From assembly GCA_965203215.1 (NCBI GenBank), contig CBDBBY010000001.1, positions 2,170,001 to 2,234,000 on the forward strand: DNA of 64,000 bases, written 5' to 3'. Below are positions 1-8,950 of this stretch, piece after piece. Origin of the DNA: CBDBBY01 sp965203215. GTDB lineage: Bacteria > Pseudomonadota > Alphaproteobacteria > Rhodobacterales > Rhodobacteraceae. Each line of letters begins with the position of its first letter. The stretch's first letter is position 1. The notes beneath the pieces are model-generated. The model was not told where the DNA came from. It saw only the letters and a program-made list of their open reading frames with translations, and did not search any database. The position numbers and the translations under genes were made by a program.

Positions 1-59
1 CGCTCCGCGACCGCGTCCGGAAGCACCCTCGTGATCAGCAGCCTCGGTCTCGGAGTCAA
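1..59 (-). CDS. N-terminus of a probable D-2-hydroxyacid dehydrogenase (partial, runs off left edge)
   Basis: On the minus strand a TTG codon overlaps the csaA stop (ATTGA) and opens a frame that reads RLLITRVLPDAVAE before the window ends. That stretch resembles the first beta strand of glyoxylate/hydroxypyruvate reductases (LLVTRPLPDAV type). Only about 19 residues are visible, so the family call rests on this short motif and on the tight coupling to csaA. The start codon is inferred. Confidence 0.35.
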   Translation of the reverse strand, partial: MTPRPRLLITRVLPDAVAE

Positions 60-394
60 TACAGCCGTCCTCCGACGGGCACCTTTTCGTCCGGACCGAT
101 AAGAACCACTTCGCCGTCGCTGTCGGGCACGCCGACGACAAGGACTTCGGACATGAATTTGCCGATCTGGCGCGGCGGGAAGTTTGTGACCGCAAGCACC
201 TGCCTTCCCACAAGATCTTCCGGCTCGTAGCGGCAGGCAATCTGCGCCGAACTGCGCTTCACGCCCAGCTCCTCCCCGAAATCCACCCACAGCTTTATGG
301 CCGGTTTCCTGGCTTCCGGATACGGTTCAGCTCTCGTGATTCGTCCGACGCGGATTTCGACTTTCAGAAAGTCCTCGATGCCGATTTCAGCCAT
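56..394 (-). CDS. csaA: CsaA-like tRNA-binding domain protein
   Basis: A 112-residue protein made of a single EMAP/Trbp111-type OB-fold, the full length of the CsaA family, which acts as a small dimeric tRNA-binding or chaperone-like protein. Recognisable features are the opening DFLKVEIRVG, the central AIKLWVDFGEELG, and ALAVTNFPPRQIGKFMSEVLVVG near the C-terminal half, where the NFPPRQIG loop is the family hallmark. The start overlaps the end of proC by 8 bases, so the two are probably translated together. The role in the cell is a family inference. Confidence 0.88.
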   Translation of the reverse strand: MAEIGIEDFLKVEIRVGRITRAEPYPEARKPAIKLWVDFGEELGVKRSSAQIACRYEPEDLVGRQVLAVTNFPPRQIGKFMSEVLVVGVPDSDGEVVLIGPDEKVPVGGRLY

Positions 395-1226
395 ACGCGG
401 ATCCCAGCTCCCTTCCCCGGTCGGCCGCGGCCTTGACCGCCCTTCTCAGCAATGGCCGAAACCCGGCCTCATCGTCCATGAGCACCTTCAACGCTTCCGC
501 CGTTGTGCCTCCCGGCGATGTGACGTTCTCGCGAAGCCGGGCCGGGCCGTCGCCGGAATCCAACGCCAGGCATCCGGCTCCGGCGACCGTGGCCTTCGCG
601 AGCCTCAATGCCGTCTCCTTCGGCAGGCCTTCCTGTTCCGCCGCTTCGACAAGCGCTTCAATCAGGTGAAACACATATGCTGGCCCGGAACCGGAAACAG
701 CGGTCACGGCGTCAATCTGCGACTCTTGATTCAACCGCACCGTCTCTCCGACCGCAGACATCAGGGATTCGGCGACGATCATGTCCGATTCCGCAACCTC
801 GCTGCCTCCGACGAGCGCGGTAATGCCCATCCCGATGGCGGCGGGCGTGTTCGGCATTGCCCGAATGATCCTCGTGCCTTGGCCGAGAGCCGCGGCGAGA
901 CCTCCGATTGTGATCCCCGCTGCGATGGACAGAAACAGAGTCACCCCGCCGCCGAGGGGCCTGACGGAACGCAGCGCTTCCAGCATGGTTTGCGGCTTGA
1001 CGGCGATGACGCAGACGGCCGGCGCATTGGAGGGAAGTCCGTCGTTCAGCCGCACGCGCTGCGACTTTATCCAATCCGGGGGATTGGGGTCGATCACAGT
1101 CGCCGCACCTGGATCCAGGCCTCGCGCCAGCCAGCGCTGCAGCAGGGCCGTCCCCATCTTGCCGCAACCGAGCAGCACGATCCCCGAGGCATTCAAGTTC
1201 TCGAACGGCACAGCTGCAGTTCCCAA
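387..1226 (-). CDS. proC: Pyrroline-5-carboxylate reductase
   Basis: A 279-residue protein of normal ProC length that makes L-proline from 1-pyrroline-5-carboxylate using NAD(P)H. The Rossmann motif GCGKMGTALL lies near residues 21-30. The C-terminal dimerisation domain carries the family signature around SGSGPAYVFHLIEAL and the VTSPGGTTAEALKVL block. Upstream on the same strand is a YbjN-like gene and downstream is csaA (8-base overlap), an order commonly seen in alphaproteobacteria. The first dozen residues are not conserved, so the true start may be slightly downstream. Confidence 0.93.
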   Translation of the reverse strand: MGTAAVPFENLNASGIVLLGCGKMGTALLQRWLARGLDPGAATVIDPNPPDWIKSQRVRLNDGLPSNAPAVCVIAVKPQTMLEALRSVRPLGGGVTLFLSIAAGITIGGLAAALGQGTRIIRAMPNTPAAIGMGITALVGGSEVAESDMIVAESLMSAVGETVRLNQESQIDAVTAVSGSGPAYVFHLIEALVEAAEQEGLPKETALRLAKATVAGAGCLALDSGDGPARLRENVTSPGGTTAEALKVLMDDEAGFRPLLRRAVKAAADRGRELGSAYG

Positions 1227-1248
1227 GCTTGAACCGGCCCTTCCAAGA

Positions 1249-1767
1249 TCACGCTGAGCCGCAGGTTTCCATGAACAACACGCCCATCGAGTCGTCGGCC
1301 GTTCTTTTGCCCAAGTTCACAAGCTGGAACATCGGGAAAAAATTGTCGCAATTCTCAATCGCGTTGTCGATCATTCCCGCAACGCGGGAGATTCTGTTGT
1401 CCGAACATTCCGACAATGCGTTGCACCTTCGGTAGCTCACGCGGCTTTGCTCCCCCGCGTAATAGAACGCTCCCGACCAATTCATGCAATTCGCTCGGTT
1501 CAACGCCTTCAGGAATTCGGTTTCTCGACCGTTGCGAAGCTTGATTTTGATCTCGCACTCCAGCCTCAATTCCTCGTCGTCCGGCGACCAGCTGACCGAA
1601 AGCGAATAGATCTGCCACTGGCCTTCCGCATACAGAACGGCCTTGTTGCAGCTGATGCGGCGCACGTCCCATTTCCTATGTTCGGCATGATTCAAGGCGG
1701 CCTCAATCGCCTCGGGACATTCCGAATGATCGGAACAGCCTGTCTCTGAATATATGCTCGCCCGCAC
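1249..1767 (-). CDS. YbjN domain-containing protein
   Basis: A YbjN-type protein (type III secretion chaperone-like fold) of about 172 residues. The family pattern is visible as EGQWQIYSLSVSWSPDDEELRL, ALNRANCMNWSGAFYYAGEQ and a C-terminal FPMFQLVNLGKR. I chose the GTG start at 1767 because AAGGGA sits 7 bases upstream and the protein then has the family's length; an ATG at 1866 would add 33 non-conserved residues. YbjN-like proteins are linked to stress and motility phenotypes, but no biochemical role is known. The gene precedes proC by 22 bases and likely shares its transcript. Confidence 0.75.
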   Translation of the reverse strand: MRASIYSETGCSDHSECPEAIEAALNHAEHRKWDVRRISCNKAVLYAEGQWQIYSLSVSWSPDDEELRLECEIKIKLRNGRETEFLKALNRANCMNWSGAFYYAGEQSRVSYRRCNALSECSDNRISRVAGMIDNAIENCDNFFPMFQLVNLGKRTADDSMGVLFMETCGSA

Positions 1768-2138
1768 TTTATTGTCCCTTCTTTCGCGGTCCTCAAAAAC
1801 TAGCCGAGTTATCCACAATTCGGTGGAGTCTCGTGCTTCTGTTCTATATCTGGTATAATCAGGCATACATCTTGATGTAAAGATGAATTTGACGATCCAA
1901 GGATCTTTTTGTCAATTTGCCGCCGCCCCGGGAAACGACGGGATTTTTCTGAGAGGCCGTCGGATTTCGCGCTTCAGGCTGCGACCGCCGCGAAAATCGG
2001 AAGTCCGGAATCTGCCGCAACTCCGTCAGCGGTCCGGCATGGCGCAAAACGCCGCCGACCGTTGCGGACCAATGCGCGGCATCTCCTGCCAGCTGGCTTT
2101 GAAGCGATCGCGCCTGCCGAATTCGACGACCGCGCAGT
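1768..2138. other. Intergenic stretch between ybjN-like gene and ubiK
   Basis: No convincing gene. The part near 1850-1920 is AT-rich. A TTGACA hexamer on the minus strand (1910-1915) could be the -35 box of a promoter for the ybjN-proC-csaA unit, but the matching -10 (TCAAAT after 17 bases) is weak. Confidence 0.3.
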
Positions 2139-2600
2139 TCAGCTGACGCTTTTCTGCTCTGCGTCCGCGTCTTTCTTCAGCTTCAGAATGATTTCTTCGG
2201 CCTCGGCTTCAGTGAAGATATAGCGCTCGCCGACCTTCGCGACGCCCTGGCGCTTGAAGTGTTCTTGCAATCGACGGAGAGTCCAGCCGATCTCATCGGC
2301 AATTTGCTGAGAACTCACGCTCTTTGCGGCGTTCGGGTCGGCGGCTCCCTGCGATTGCGCGGCCTTCGATTCCAAATCATCGATTCGGGATCTCAAGGCG
2401 TCGTTCTCTTCCTTGAGCTTCGTCGCCAATATGCGAATCGCGTCGAATTCCTCTCTGGTCACGAGATCGCGTTCCGCTAGCCAACGGTCCATCCAGCTGT
2501 CGAACATGTTCTCGGCTTCTTCCTTGGCCCCTTTGGCAACGCCGACCGCATTGTTGAATAGTTTCGAAAGGTCGTCGTAGAATTTGTCGCGTGTCTGCAT
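2139..2600 (-). CDS. ubiK: UbiK (BMFP) family ubiquinone biosynthesis accessory factor with a C-terminal helix-turn-helix-like extension
   Basis: Residues 1-85 are an amphipathic and coiled-coil protein of the UbiK/BMFP type: DKFYDDLSKLFNNAVGVAKGAKEEAE, then FDSWMDRWLAERDLVTREEFDAIR, then a heptad region ending in DDLESK. UbiK assists the aerobic ubiquinone complex. UbiK proteins are usually 80-95 residues; this one is 153. The extra part (about 95-153) reads SSQQIADEIGWTLRRLQEHFKRQGV followed by GERYIFTEAEAEEIILKLK, which looks like a small winged or plain helix-turn-helix. I chose the ATG at 2600 because conservation begins there; upstream in-frame codons read into lgt's leader. It is divergent from lgt with about 100 bases between. 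Confidence 0.75.
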   Translation of the reverse strand: MQTRDKFYDDLSKLFNNAVGVAKGAKEEAENMFDSWMDRWLAERDLVTREEFDAIRILATKLKEENDALRSRIDDLESKAAQSQGAADPNAAKSVSSQQIADEIGWTLRRLQEHFKRQGVAKVGERYIFTEAEAEEIILKLKKDADAEQKSVS

Positions 2601-2703
2601 TGTCCAACTCGCCGCTGCGTTCCTTTTGGAATATAGGTTCAAGGATGACGAAGTCCAATACTGTCGCAGAAGCGACCTCCTCGAACGAATCCGATACTGC
2701 TCC

Positions 2704-3597
2704 ATGCTAGCCGCCATCACGCTTCCATCGATCAATCCCGAGATATTCTCCATCGAGCTGGGCAATTTCAGGTTCGCCCTCCGCTGGTACGCCATGGCTT
2801 ACATCGTCGGTTTCCTGGTCGCTTGGCTCTGGGTCGTTTCGCTTATGCGCCGACCGAAACTTTGGCCCGAGCAAAATCCGCCGTTGCGCTCCGAAGAACC
2901 TGAGAAACTGTTGTCATGGGTGATTGTCGGCGTCGTTCTGGGCGGGCGCCTCGGCTACGCATTGTTTTACAACCCTGCATATTACTTCGGCAATCCGCTT
3001 GAACTGCTCATGGTCTGGCGCGGCGGAATGTCTTTCCATGGCGCATGCATCGGTTTGGTCACGGCGACTTACTTGTTCTGCAGATCGAGCGGCGCGCCGA
3101 TATTGAGCGTATCCGACGTGATCGCCGTCACTGTCACGCCCGGGCTCTTTCTCGGCAGGCTGGCGAATTTCGTCAACGGCGAACTTTGGGGACGACCTTC
3201 AGATGTGCCTTGGGCAGTCATCATCAGCGACGGCCCCGGATCGTTCTGCCCGTCGACTTGGACCGCCGTTTGCGCCCGCCACCCGTCCCAACTATACGAG
3301 GCGGCGCTTGAAGGTCTTGTCCTCGGCGCCCTGCTCGCTTGGCTGGCATACAGGCGCGGCTGGCTTAAAACCCCCGGCTTGATCGCCGGAACATTTTTCA
3401 TCGGCTACGGAATCGCCCGCATATTCGTGGAACTCTATCGCGTTCCCGACGCGCAGTTCATTTCGGACGGCAATCCGGCGGGATTCGCAGTCAGGCTGAC
3501 CGATTCGATCGGCCTTACGATGGGACAGCTTCTTTCGCTCCCGATGCTGGCTGTCGGCGCGATTTTCATCGCGCTGGCATTGCGCAAGCGGGCATGA
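2704..3597 (+). CDS. lgt: Prolipoprotein diacylglyceryl transferase
   Basis: An inner-membrane enzyme of 297 residues that moves diacylglycerol from phosphatidylglycerol to the lipobox cysteine of prolipoproteins. Several membrane segments are evident. The hallmarks are RWYAMAYIVGF near the N-terminus, RLGYALFYNPAYYF, the MSFHGACIG loop (with the catalytic-region His) and the Lgt signature GRLANFVNGELWGRP. The start at 2704 (MLAAITLPSINPEIF) matches the family; the open frame extends 40 non-conserved residues upstream. It overlaps midA by ATGA. Confidence 0.93.
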   Translation: MLAAITLPSINPEIFSIELGNFRFALRWYAMAYIVGFLVAWLWVVSLMRRPKLWPEQNPPLRSEEPEKLLSWVIVGVVLGGRLGYALFYNPAYYFGNPLELLMVWRGGMSFHGACIGLVTATYLFCRSSGAPILSVSDVIAVTVTPGLFLGRLANFVNGELWGRPSDVPWAVIISDGPGSFCPSTWTAVCARHPSQLYEAALEGLVLGALLAWLAYRRGWLKTPGLIAGTFFIGYGIARIFVELYRVPDAQFISDGNPAGFAVRLTDSIGLTMGQLLSLPMLAVGAIFIALALRKRA

Positions 3598-4658
3598 CAT
3601 CTCTCAAGGAGAGAATCGCCAAGCACATCAGGGGCAGCGAACCGATATCGCTGGCGGAATACATGGAAGTCTGCCTGCTGGATCCAAACTCCGGCTACTA
3701 CAACGGCAAGGCGCCCGTCGGCGCGTTCGGAGCGTTCACCACCGCTCCGGAAATCAGCCAGATGTTCGGCGAACTCATCGGTCTGTTCTTGGCGAATTCA
3801 TGGCTTGAACAAGGAAGCCCGCCGGAGATCGCAATCGTCGAATTGGGTCCTGGACGCGGCACGCTGATGTCGGATTTGCTCAGGGCCGCTGCCGCAGTGC
3901 CTGGCTTCAGGCAAGCGGCGGAAATCGTTCTCGTCGAACGAAGCGCCCCGTTGAAGAAGAAGCAAAGCGAGATTCTTGAGCAACATCGGCCGAGATGGGT
4001 GGAAAGCGTTGAAGACTTGCCGCTGAAGCCGTTATTCGTCGTTGCCAATGAATTCTTCGATGCGTTGCCGATTCGGCAATTCGAAAGGCAAGGCAATCGC
4101 TGGAGCGAGCGCTTGGTGGACGAGGAAAACGGATCGCTCGTGTTTGCGCGCTCCGCGCCCGGAACGGCCAGTTTCCTGAGCGGGCGGCTGGCCGACACGA
4201 GAACCGGCGACGTCGTCGAGCATCGCCCTAGCGCGAGCGACATCGCGCGGCGCATAGCAGAGGGGATATCGCAGTTCGGCGGCATCGCTCTGGTGCTGGA
4301 CTATGGCGAATGGTCGTCTGTCGGCGACACGTTTCAAGCGGTCGCTTCGCATGAGCCGGCCGACCCGCTGGCCGAGCCAGGCAAGGCCGACCTCACTGCG
4401 CATGTGGATTTTGGCGAATTGGCCCGATCATTTCAGGGGGTTTCGGCAACGCCGCTGACCGCGCAAGGAGTTTTTCTTGAGCGGCTTGGCATAGCGGCGC
4501 GGGCGCGGCGCCTCGCGAAATCCCTTTCGGGCGAAGACCTTGAATCGCACATCGCGGCGCACATGCGTCTGGTGCATCCGGACGAGATGGGCAATCTGTT
4601 CAAGGCCATCGCGTTCTATCCCGCTGGCGCGGAGCTTCCGGCAGGCTTTGCCGAATGA
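3594..4658 (+). CDS. MidA/NDUFAF7-type SAM-dependent protein arginine methyltransferase
   Basis: A 354-residue member of the MidA family (DUF185), whose mitochondrial relative NDUFAF7 dimethylates an arginine in complex I. The SAM-binding motif IAIVELGPGRGTLMSDLLRA is clear near residue 85. Other family blocks are SGYYNGKAPVGAFGAFTTAPEISQMFGELIG, VANEFFDALPIRQF and LVLDYGEW. It is coupled to lgt and pgeF by 4-base ATGA overlaps at both ends, an arrangement typical of alphaproteobacteria. Its substrate here is inferred only from the family. Confidence 0.88.
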   Translation: MTSLKERIAKHIRGSEPISLAEYMEVCLLDPNSGYYNGKAPVGAFGAFTTAPEISQMFGELIGLFLANSWLEQGSPPEIAIVELGPGRGTLMSDLLRAAAAVPGFRQAAEIVLVERSAPLKKKQSEILEQHRPRWVESVEDLPLKPLFVVANEFFDALPIRQFERQGNRWSERLVDEENGSLVFARSAPGTASFLSGRLADTRTGDVVEHRPSASDIARRIAEGISQFGGIALVLDYGEWSSVGDTFQAVASHEPADPLAEPGKADLTAHVDFGELARSFQGVSATPLTAQGVFLERLGIAARARRLAKSLSGEDLESHIAAHMRLVHPDEMGNLFKAIAFYPAGAELPAGFAE

Positions 4659-5422
4659 AGCCGCATTTTTTCCAGAATTCAAAGCTATCGCCTTTCTCGC
4701 ATGGATTTTTCACGCGCAGGGGCGGAGTTTCGACCGGACCGTTCGCCGAGCTGAATTGCGGGCAAAAAACGACAGAAAATCCGGCGAATGTCGAAATGAA
4801 CAGGATGATCGCCGCCGAAGCACTCCGAATCGATATTGCCGGGCTCGCCGCAGGAGTGCAACGACATTCGACCGACATCGCAGTCATCGGCGGTTCGTTC
4901 GACGGAGGGAGGCTTGAAGTTGATGGCCTCGCCACATCCACGCCGGGAATTGCCGTCTCCGTGCTCACGGCGGATTGCCAGCCCGTGCTGCTGGCGGATC
5001 CTCACGCCAGAGTCGTCGCGGCCGTGCATGCCGGCTGGAAGGGCGCGTTGAACGGCGTGATCGGCAATGCGGTTTCCGCCATGGAATCGCTGGGAGCGGC
5101 GCCCAGCCGAATCAACGCGGTGATCGGGCCATCGATCAGCCGCCCAAAATACGAGGTCGGCGAGGAGTTCAAAGCTGCGTTCCTCGACAAGGATTGCTCG
5201 TTCGGAAAATTTTTCGACCGCGACGACGAGCGGTTGCACTTCAATCTTCCGGCGTTCGGAATCGAGATGCTCAGGCGATCCGGCGTCACCAAAGCCGAGT
5301 GGACCGGCCATTGCACTTACGCCGACCGCATGAATTTTTTTTCCCATCGCCGCAGCACTCACGAGGGCGAAACCGAACACGGGCTGCAAATTTCCATAAT
5401 CGCGCTCAAGAACGCCCCGTGA
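4655..5422 (+). CDS. pgeF: Peptidoglycan editing factor PgeF / multicopper-type purine nucleoside phosphorylase family
   Basis: A 255-residue YfiH/DUF152 protein, long called laccase or polyphenol oxidase. Family enzymes have purine nucleoside phosphorylase or adenosine deaminase activity, and in E. coli the protein removes wrong amino acids from peptidoglycan precursors. Zinc-ligand blocks are present: VQRHSTDIAV, LTADCQPVLLAD and AAVHAGWKGALNGVIG, plus GPSISRPKYEVGEEF and GHCTYADRMNFFSHRR. It overlaps midA by ATGA. Confidence 0.88.
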   Translation: MKPHFFQNSKLSPFSHGFFTRRGGVSTGPFAELNCGQKTTENPANVEMNRMIAAEALRIDIAGLAAGVQRHSTDIAVIGGSFDGGRLEVDGLATSTPGIAVSVLTADCQPVLLADPHARVVAAVHAGWKGALNGVIGNAVSAMESLGAAPSRINAVIGPSISRPKYEVGEEFKAAFLDKDCSFGKFFDRDDERLHFNLPAFGIEMLRRSGVTKAEWTGHCTYADRMNFFSHRRSTHEGETEHGLQISIIALKNAP

Positions 5423-5571
5423 GCGCCGCGAGCATCCCGGTTTCGGCGGGAGCTGGCGCCGCTCAAACCATCGAAGCGCAACAGCCGCGCCGCTTCCGTC
5501 AGCCGCATTCACTTTCGCAACGGCGTCCGATTGCCTATACGGCATCCGGCTGGAATTTCACGGATCGCGCC

Positions 5572-6516
5572 ATGCAAGAGACGACCCATACGCGACTTCT
5601 GATCATCGGGTCGGGACCGACAGGCTATACTGCGGCGGTCTACGGCGCGCGCGCAATGCTGGAGCCTTTGCTGATTCAAGGCATTCAACCCGGCGGACAG
5701 CTCACGATCACGACCGACGTCGAAAATTGGCCGGGCGACGAGCAGGTTCAGGGCCCGGATTTGATGGTCCGCATGGAGAGCCACGCCCGCGAAGCGGGCG
5801 CAAAGGTCGTATCGGATCACATCGAATCGCTTGATCTATCAAGCCGACCGTTCGTTGCGGCGGGCGACAGCGGTGCGATCTACACTTCCGATGCCCTGAT
5901 TCTCGCGACCGGCGCGCAAGCGAATTGGCTCGGCCTTCCCTCGGAGGAGGCATTCAAGGGCTTCGGCGTGTCCGCCTGCGCCACTTGCGACGGATTTTTC
6001 TTTCGCGGTCGGGAGGTCGTAGTCGTGGGCGGCGGCAATACTGCAGTGGAAGAGGCGTTGTTCCTCACGCGATTCGCAAGCAAAGTCACTCTCATCCACC
6101 GCAGGAACCAGCTGAGAGCCGAAAAAATCTTGCAGAAGCGGCTGTTCGAAAATCCGAAAATCCACCCGCTTTGGGACCATGTGGTTGAAGATATCCACGG
6201 CAACGAAGAGCCTAAGGGCGTGACGGGTGCGACCGTAAAAAATAGGGTTACCGGCTCCGCGTCCAGAATCGACTGCAGCGGAGTGTTCATCGCGATCGGG
6301 CACTCGCCGGAGTCCGGCCTCGTTTCAGGACAACTGGAGCTTCGAAACGGCGGTTATGTGGTGACTGAACCTGGAAGCACGCGAACCTCCATCCCCGGCG
6401 TATTCGCCGCAGGGGACCTCGTTGACGATATCTACCGCCAAGCTGTGACATCCGCAGGAATGGGATGCATGGCGGCGTTGGACGCGGAAAAGTACCTTGC
6501 AGAATCGGGCCTCTGA
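5572..6516 (+). CDS. trxB: Thioredoxin-disulfide reductase
   Basis: A 314-residue FAD-containing reductase that passes electrons from NADPH to thioredoxin. It has the N-terminal FAD motif IIGSGPTGYTAAVYGARA, the redox-active C136-ATC-139 (ACATCDG), the NADPH motif VVGGGNTAVEEALFL with HRR recognition residues, and the C-terminal GVFAAGDLVDD block. The frame is open far upstream into pgeF; the ATG at 5572 gives the usual short leader before the FAD motif. About 150 bases separate it from pgeF. Confidence 0.94.
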   Translation: MQETTHTRLLIIGSGPTGYTAAVYGARAMLEPLLIQGIQPGGQLTITTDVENWPGDEQVQGPDLMVRMESHAREAGAKVVSDHIESLDLSSRPFVAAGDSGAIYTSDALILATGAQANWLGLPSEEAFKGFGVSACATCDGFFFRGREVVVVGGGNTAVEEALFLTRFASKVTLIHRRNQLRAEKILQKRLFENPKIHPLWDHVVEDIHGNEEPKGVTGATVKNRVTGSASRIDCSGVFIAIGHSPESGLVSGQLELRNGGYVVTEPGSTRTSIPGVFAAGDLVDDIYRQAVTSAGMGCMAALDAEKYLAESGL

Positions 6517-6793
6517 AACACGGCATGCTCCCGTCGCGCCGGCCGAAGCGCGGGTCCTCAGGTGCAAACGCAGTGCCGTCGGATGATCTCGTTAGTTCTT
6601 TGCTGAAAAGGCGCAATCCGACGCGAAGCCCAAATTCGGATCGGCAACGCCGAGCGGCCCAATTGGCAAAACAGCAGTTGGACCGAGCGGCGACATCGGC
6701 ATCGAAATCGACTGGCCGGTTTGAGTGACAATATCGGGGGCAGTCCATATAAGGCTGCCGTCCAAATGAACTAATCGAAGAACGGAGAGTTTC

Positions 6794-7711
6794 TTGATAA
6801 AGATCTTCGGCCACAAGGCTCCGGACGCGGACTCCACTGGATCGCCGCTGATCTGGGAGTGGTACTTGAACGAGTGCGAAGGGAAAGCAGCCTCCGCCAA
6901 GCTGCTTGGCCAACCGAATACGGAAGCCGCCTTCATGCTTGAACTCTGGGGATTCCGGCAACCCGAGATCATTGCCGACGTCAAGGAAGATGACCATGTC
7001 GTCGTCGTGGACACCAACAATCCCGCCGAACTTCCGCCGGGCATCAATCAATGCAGTGTCGTCGAAATCATTGACCACCATCTTCTGCAAGGCGGGCTGA
7101 AGACGCGGTTTCCAATCAAGATCACCATGCGTCCATTGGCCTGCACGGCTACCATAATGCACGAATTGATGGGGCCGGACGCGAAGCGCATGCCGGATGG
7201 AATCAAGGGCTTGATGCTCACTTGCATCCTTTCGGATACGCTGGAATTCCGCTCCCCGACCACAACAGATGTGGACCGCGCCCTTGCGGAACAACTTGCG
7301 TCGTCCCTTGGGCTTTCCATCCCGGAATACGCGGCGGCGATGTTCGAAGCGAAATCCGACCTCTCGACCTTTTCGGATGCGGATCTGCTCAGGCTCGATT
7401 CCAAGCAATACGAGACCGGGGGCAAGAAACTCCGCGTGTCGGTGATTGAAACGACGAATCCGCCATCGATTCTGGATCGGCGCGGCAGCCTCATGAACAG
7501 CATGGACGCAGCCGCGGAGGAGGATGGATCCGACGCCATATTGCTATTCGTGATCGACATTCTGAATGAAGAAGCCACCCTGCTCGTTCCGAATGATCTG
7601 GTTCGCAAGGTCGCGGAAAAAACTTTTTCAGCCAGAACGGAAAGCGACACGCTTGTACTCCCCGGAGTCGTCAGCCGGAAGAAGCAAATCGTTCCCTACC
7701 TCGCAGCATGA
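6794..7711 (+). CDS. ppaC: Manganese-dependent (family II) inorganic pyrophosphatase
   Basis: A 305-residue DHH-family pyrophosphatase that hydrolyses pyrophosphate to phosphate. It opens with IFGHKAPDADST (metal-binding HxPDxD), then VVVDTNNPAE, the DHH motif EIIDHHLL and MHELMG with ILSDTLEFRSPT. The C-terminal DHHA2 domain ends with the substrate-binding SRKKQIVPYL. The start codon is TTG, supported by GGAG 6-7 bases upstream and by the family's N-terminus. The 277 bases before it contain no gene I can support. Confidence 0.92.
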   Translation: MIKIFGHKAPDADSTGSPLIWEWYLNECEGKAASAKLLGQPNTEAAFMLELWGFRQPEIIADVKEDDHVVVVDTNNPAELPPGINQCSVVEIIDHHLLQGGLKTRFPIKITMRPLACTATIMHELMGPDAKRMPDGIKGLMLTCILSDTLEFRSPTTTDVDRALAEQLASSLGLSIPEYAAAMFEAKSDLSTFSDADLLRLDSKQYETGGKKLRVSVIETTNPPSILDRRGSLMNSMDAAAEEDGSDAILLFVIDILNEEATLLVPNDLVRKVAEKTFSARTESDTLVLPGVVSRKKQIVPYLAA

Positions 7712-7732
7712 CCTGCTGACGCCTGCCTCTCG

Positions 7733-8617
7733 TTGGACATGACGACGATTATCGAGCGTTTCGAAGAAATCGCCGGACAGTACGACGCAGTCTTCTGCGA
7801 CGTTTGGGGATGCGTGCACAACGGCGTCGAACCGATAGCTTCTGCGGGCGACGCCCTGACCCGATACGCGTCGAGCGGAGGCAAAATCGTTCTGATCACG
7901 AATTCTCCGCGTGCAAGCGAAGCCGTGGAGCGCCAGATTGATCGCATAGGGGTGCCCAGATCTGCTTGGCACACGATAACAACCTCCGGCGACGCAGCTC
8001 GATACGCTTTGTTCAGAGGGGACGTCGGCCGCGCAGTTTACCATATCGGCCCCGAATCAGGACTTGAGTTTTTCAATCCGCTCCGGTCGCGAACAAAGTT
8101 TGCCGAGCGGATTGAACTCGTGTCCCTGAACGAAGCCGAAGGAATTGTCTGCACGGGGCTCGTGGATGACGAAAACGAATCGCCGGAAGACTATGCCGAT
8201 CAACTGCAAGTTGCCGTCGAGAAAGGCTTGAAATTTCTTTGCGCGAATCCGGACGTCATCGTGGACCGGGGAGACAAGAGGGTTTTTTGCGCAGGAGCAT
8301 TGTCGCAAATGTACGCCGAGCTCGGCGGCATGACGCTGCTGTTCGGCAAGCCGCGACGCACGATCTACGACCTTGCGAAGGAGCAGCTGTCCGAAATTTC
8401 GCCCGGAATCGCCGACTCGCGAATAATTTGCATCGGCGACGGCGTAACGACCGACATTGAAGGCGCGGCGGCGATGGGACTGGACAGCCTGTTCGTCTCG
8501 GGAGGTCTCGCCCGGTACGAAACCGGAACTCGATTTCAGCCTGACCCGGCGCTGCTGGGGAAATTCTTCTCGAACTCCGGTCTTGATCCTACTTACGCCA
8601 TCGGACAACTCCGATGA
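7733..8617 (+). CDS. HAD superfamily IIA phosphatase, NagD-like (TIGR01459 type)
   Basis: A 294-residue HAD hydrolase with a C2a cap. Motif I is FCDVWGCVHNG, motif II is VLITNSPRASEAV, the motif III lysine lies in GKPRRTIYDLA and motif IV is CIGDGVTTDIEGAAAMGLDSLFV. Unlike typical HAD phosphatases the second acidic residue of motif I is replaced (DVW), as is normal for this subfamily. The substrate is unknown. In many alphaproteobacteria this gene sits next to ribF; here about 3 kb of AT-rich accessory DNA lies between them. Confidence 0.85.
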   Translation: MDMTTIIERFEEIAGQYDAVFCDVWGCVHNGVEPIASAGDALTRYASSGGKIVLITNSPRASEAVERQIDRIGVPRSAWHTITTSGDAARYALFRGDVGRAVYHIGPESGLEFFNPLRSRTKFAERIELVSLNEAEGIVCTGLVDDENESPEDYADQLQVAVEKGLKFLCANPDVIVDRGDKRVFCAGALSQMYAELGGMTLLFGKPRRTIYDLAKEQLSEISPGIADSRIICIGDGVTTDIEGAAAMGLDSLFVSGGLARYETGTRFQPDPALLGKFFSNSGLDPTYAIGQLR

Positions 8618-8782
8618 CGATGCATGTCTGCGGCAGCGCCGCATGCTGGAATTTTGTCGTGCCACTCGTCAAAAGCTCGAATGCCTGAATTACGAAAACT
8701 GGATTCAACGGAAAATGATTCAGGCCTTGCGGTCTACGGCCCACGCCTAACGGCAGCGACGTAGCGCATCCCACTTTTTTGG

Positions 8783-8950
8783 TCATGCGGCTGCGGCGCG
8801 ACAAGCCCTCGATTCGAAGAAACCGGGCCAAGGCATGCTTCGAAGCAGCATTCGACGGCGAGCAGGAGGTTGGCGCCGGCCTTAGTCCAGCGGCACCACG
8901 TCCGACCAACAATATGGGATGCCTTCTCGGAAGTTGAGCTGCTTGCAAAC
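8783..8950 (-). pseudogene. Probable transposase C-terminal remnant, frameshifted
   Basis: Minus-strand frames read WCRWTKAGANLLLAVECC and, after a frame change, GFFESRACRAAAA followed by a stop and PKKWDALRR. Together they resemble the extreme C-terminus of a transposase (RWTKAGANALLAIKCC...ACRAAAA pattern). No start, no catalytic domain and no clear terminal repeats remain. The match is from memory of the pattern and the IS family is not assigned. The rest of the 603-base gap after the HAD gene (8618-9220) shows no gene and becomes AT-rich towards 9100. Confidence 0.45.

Noticed and set aside
4975..5571. Upstream extension of the trxB frame
   Set aside because: It overlaps pgeF in another frame and is Arg-rich chance coding; trxB conservation starts at 5572.
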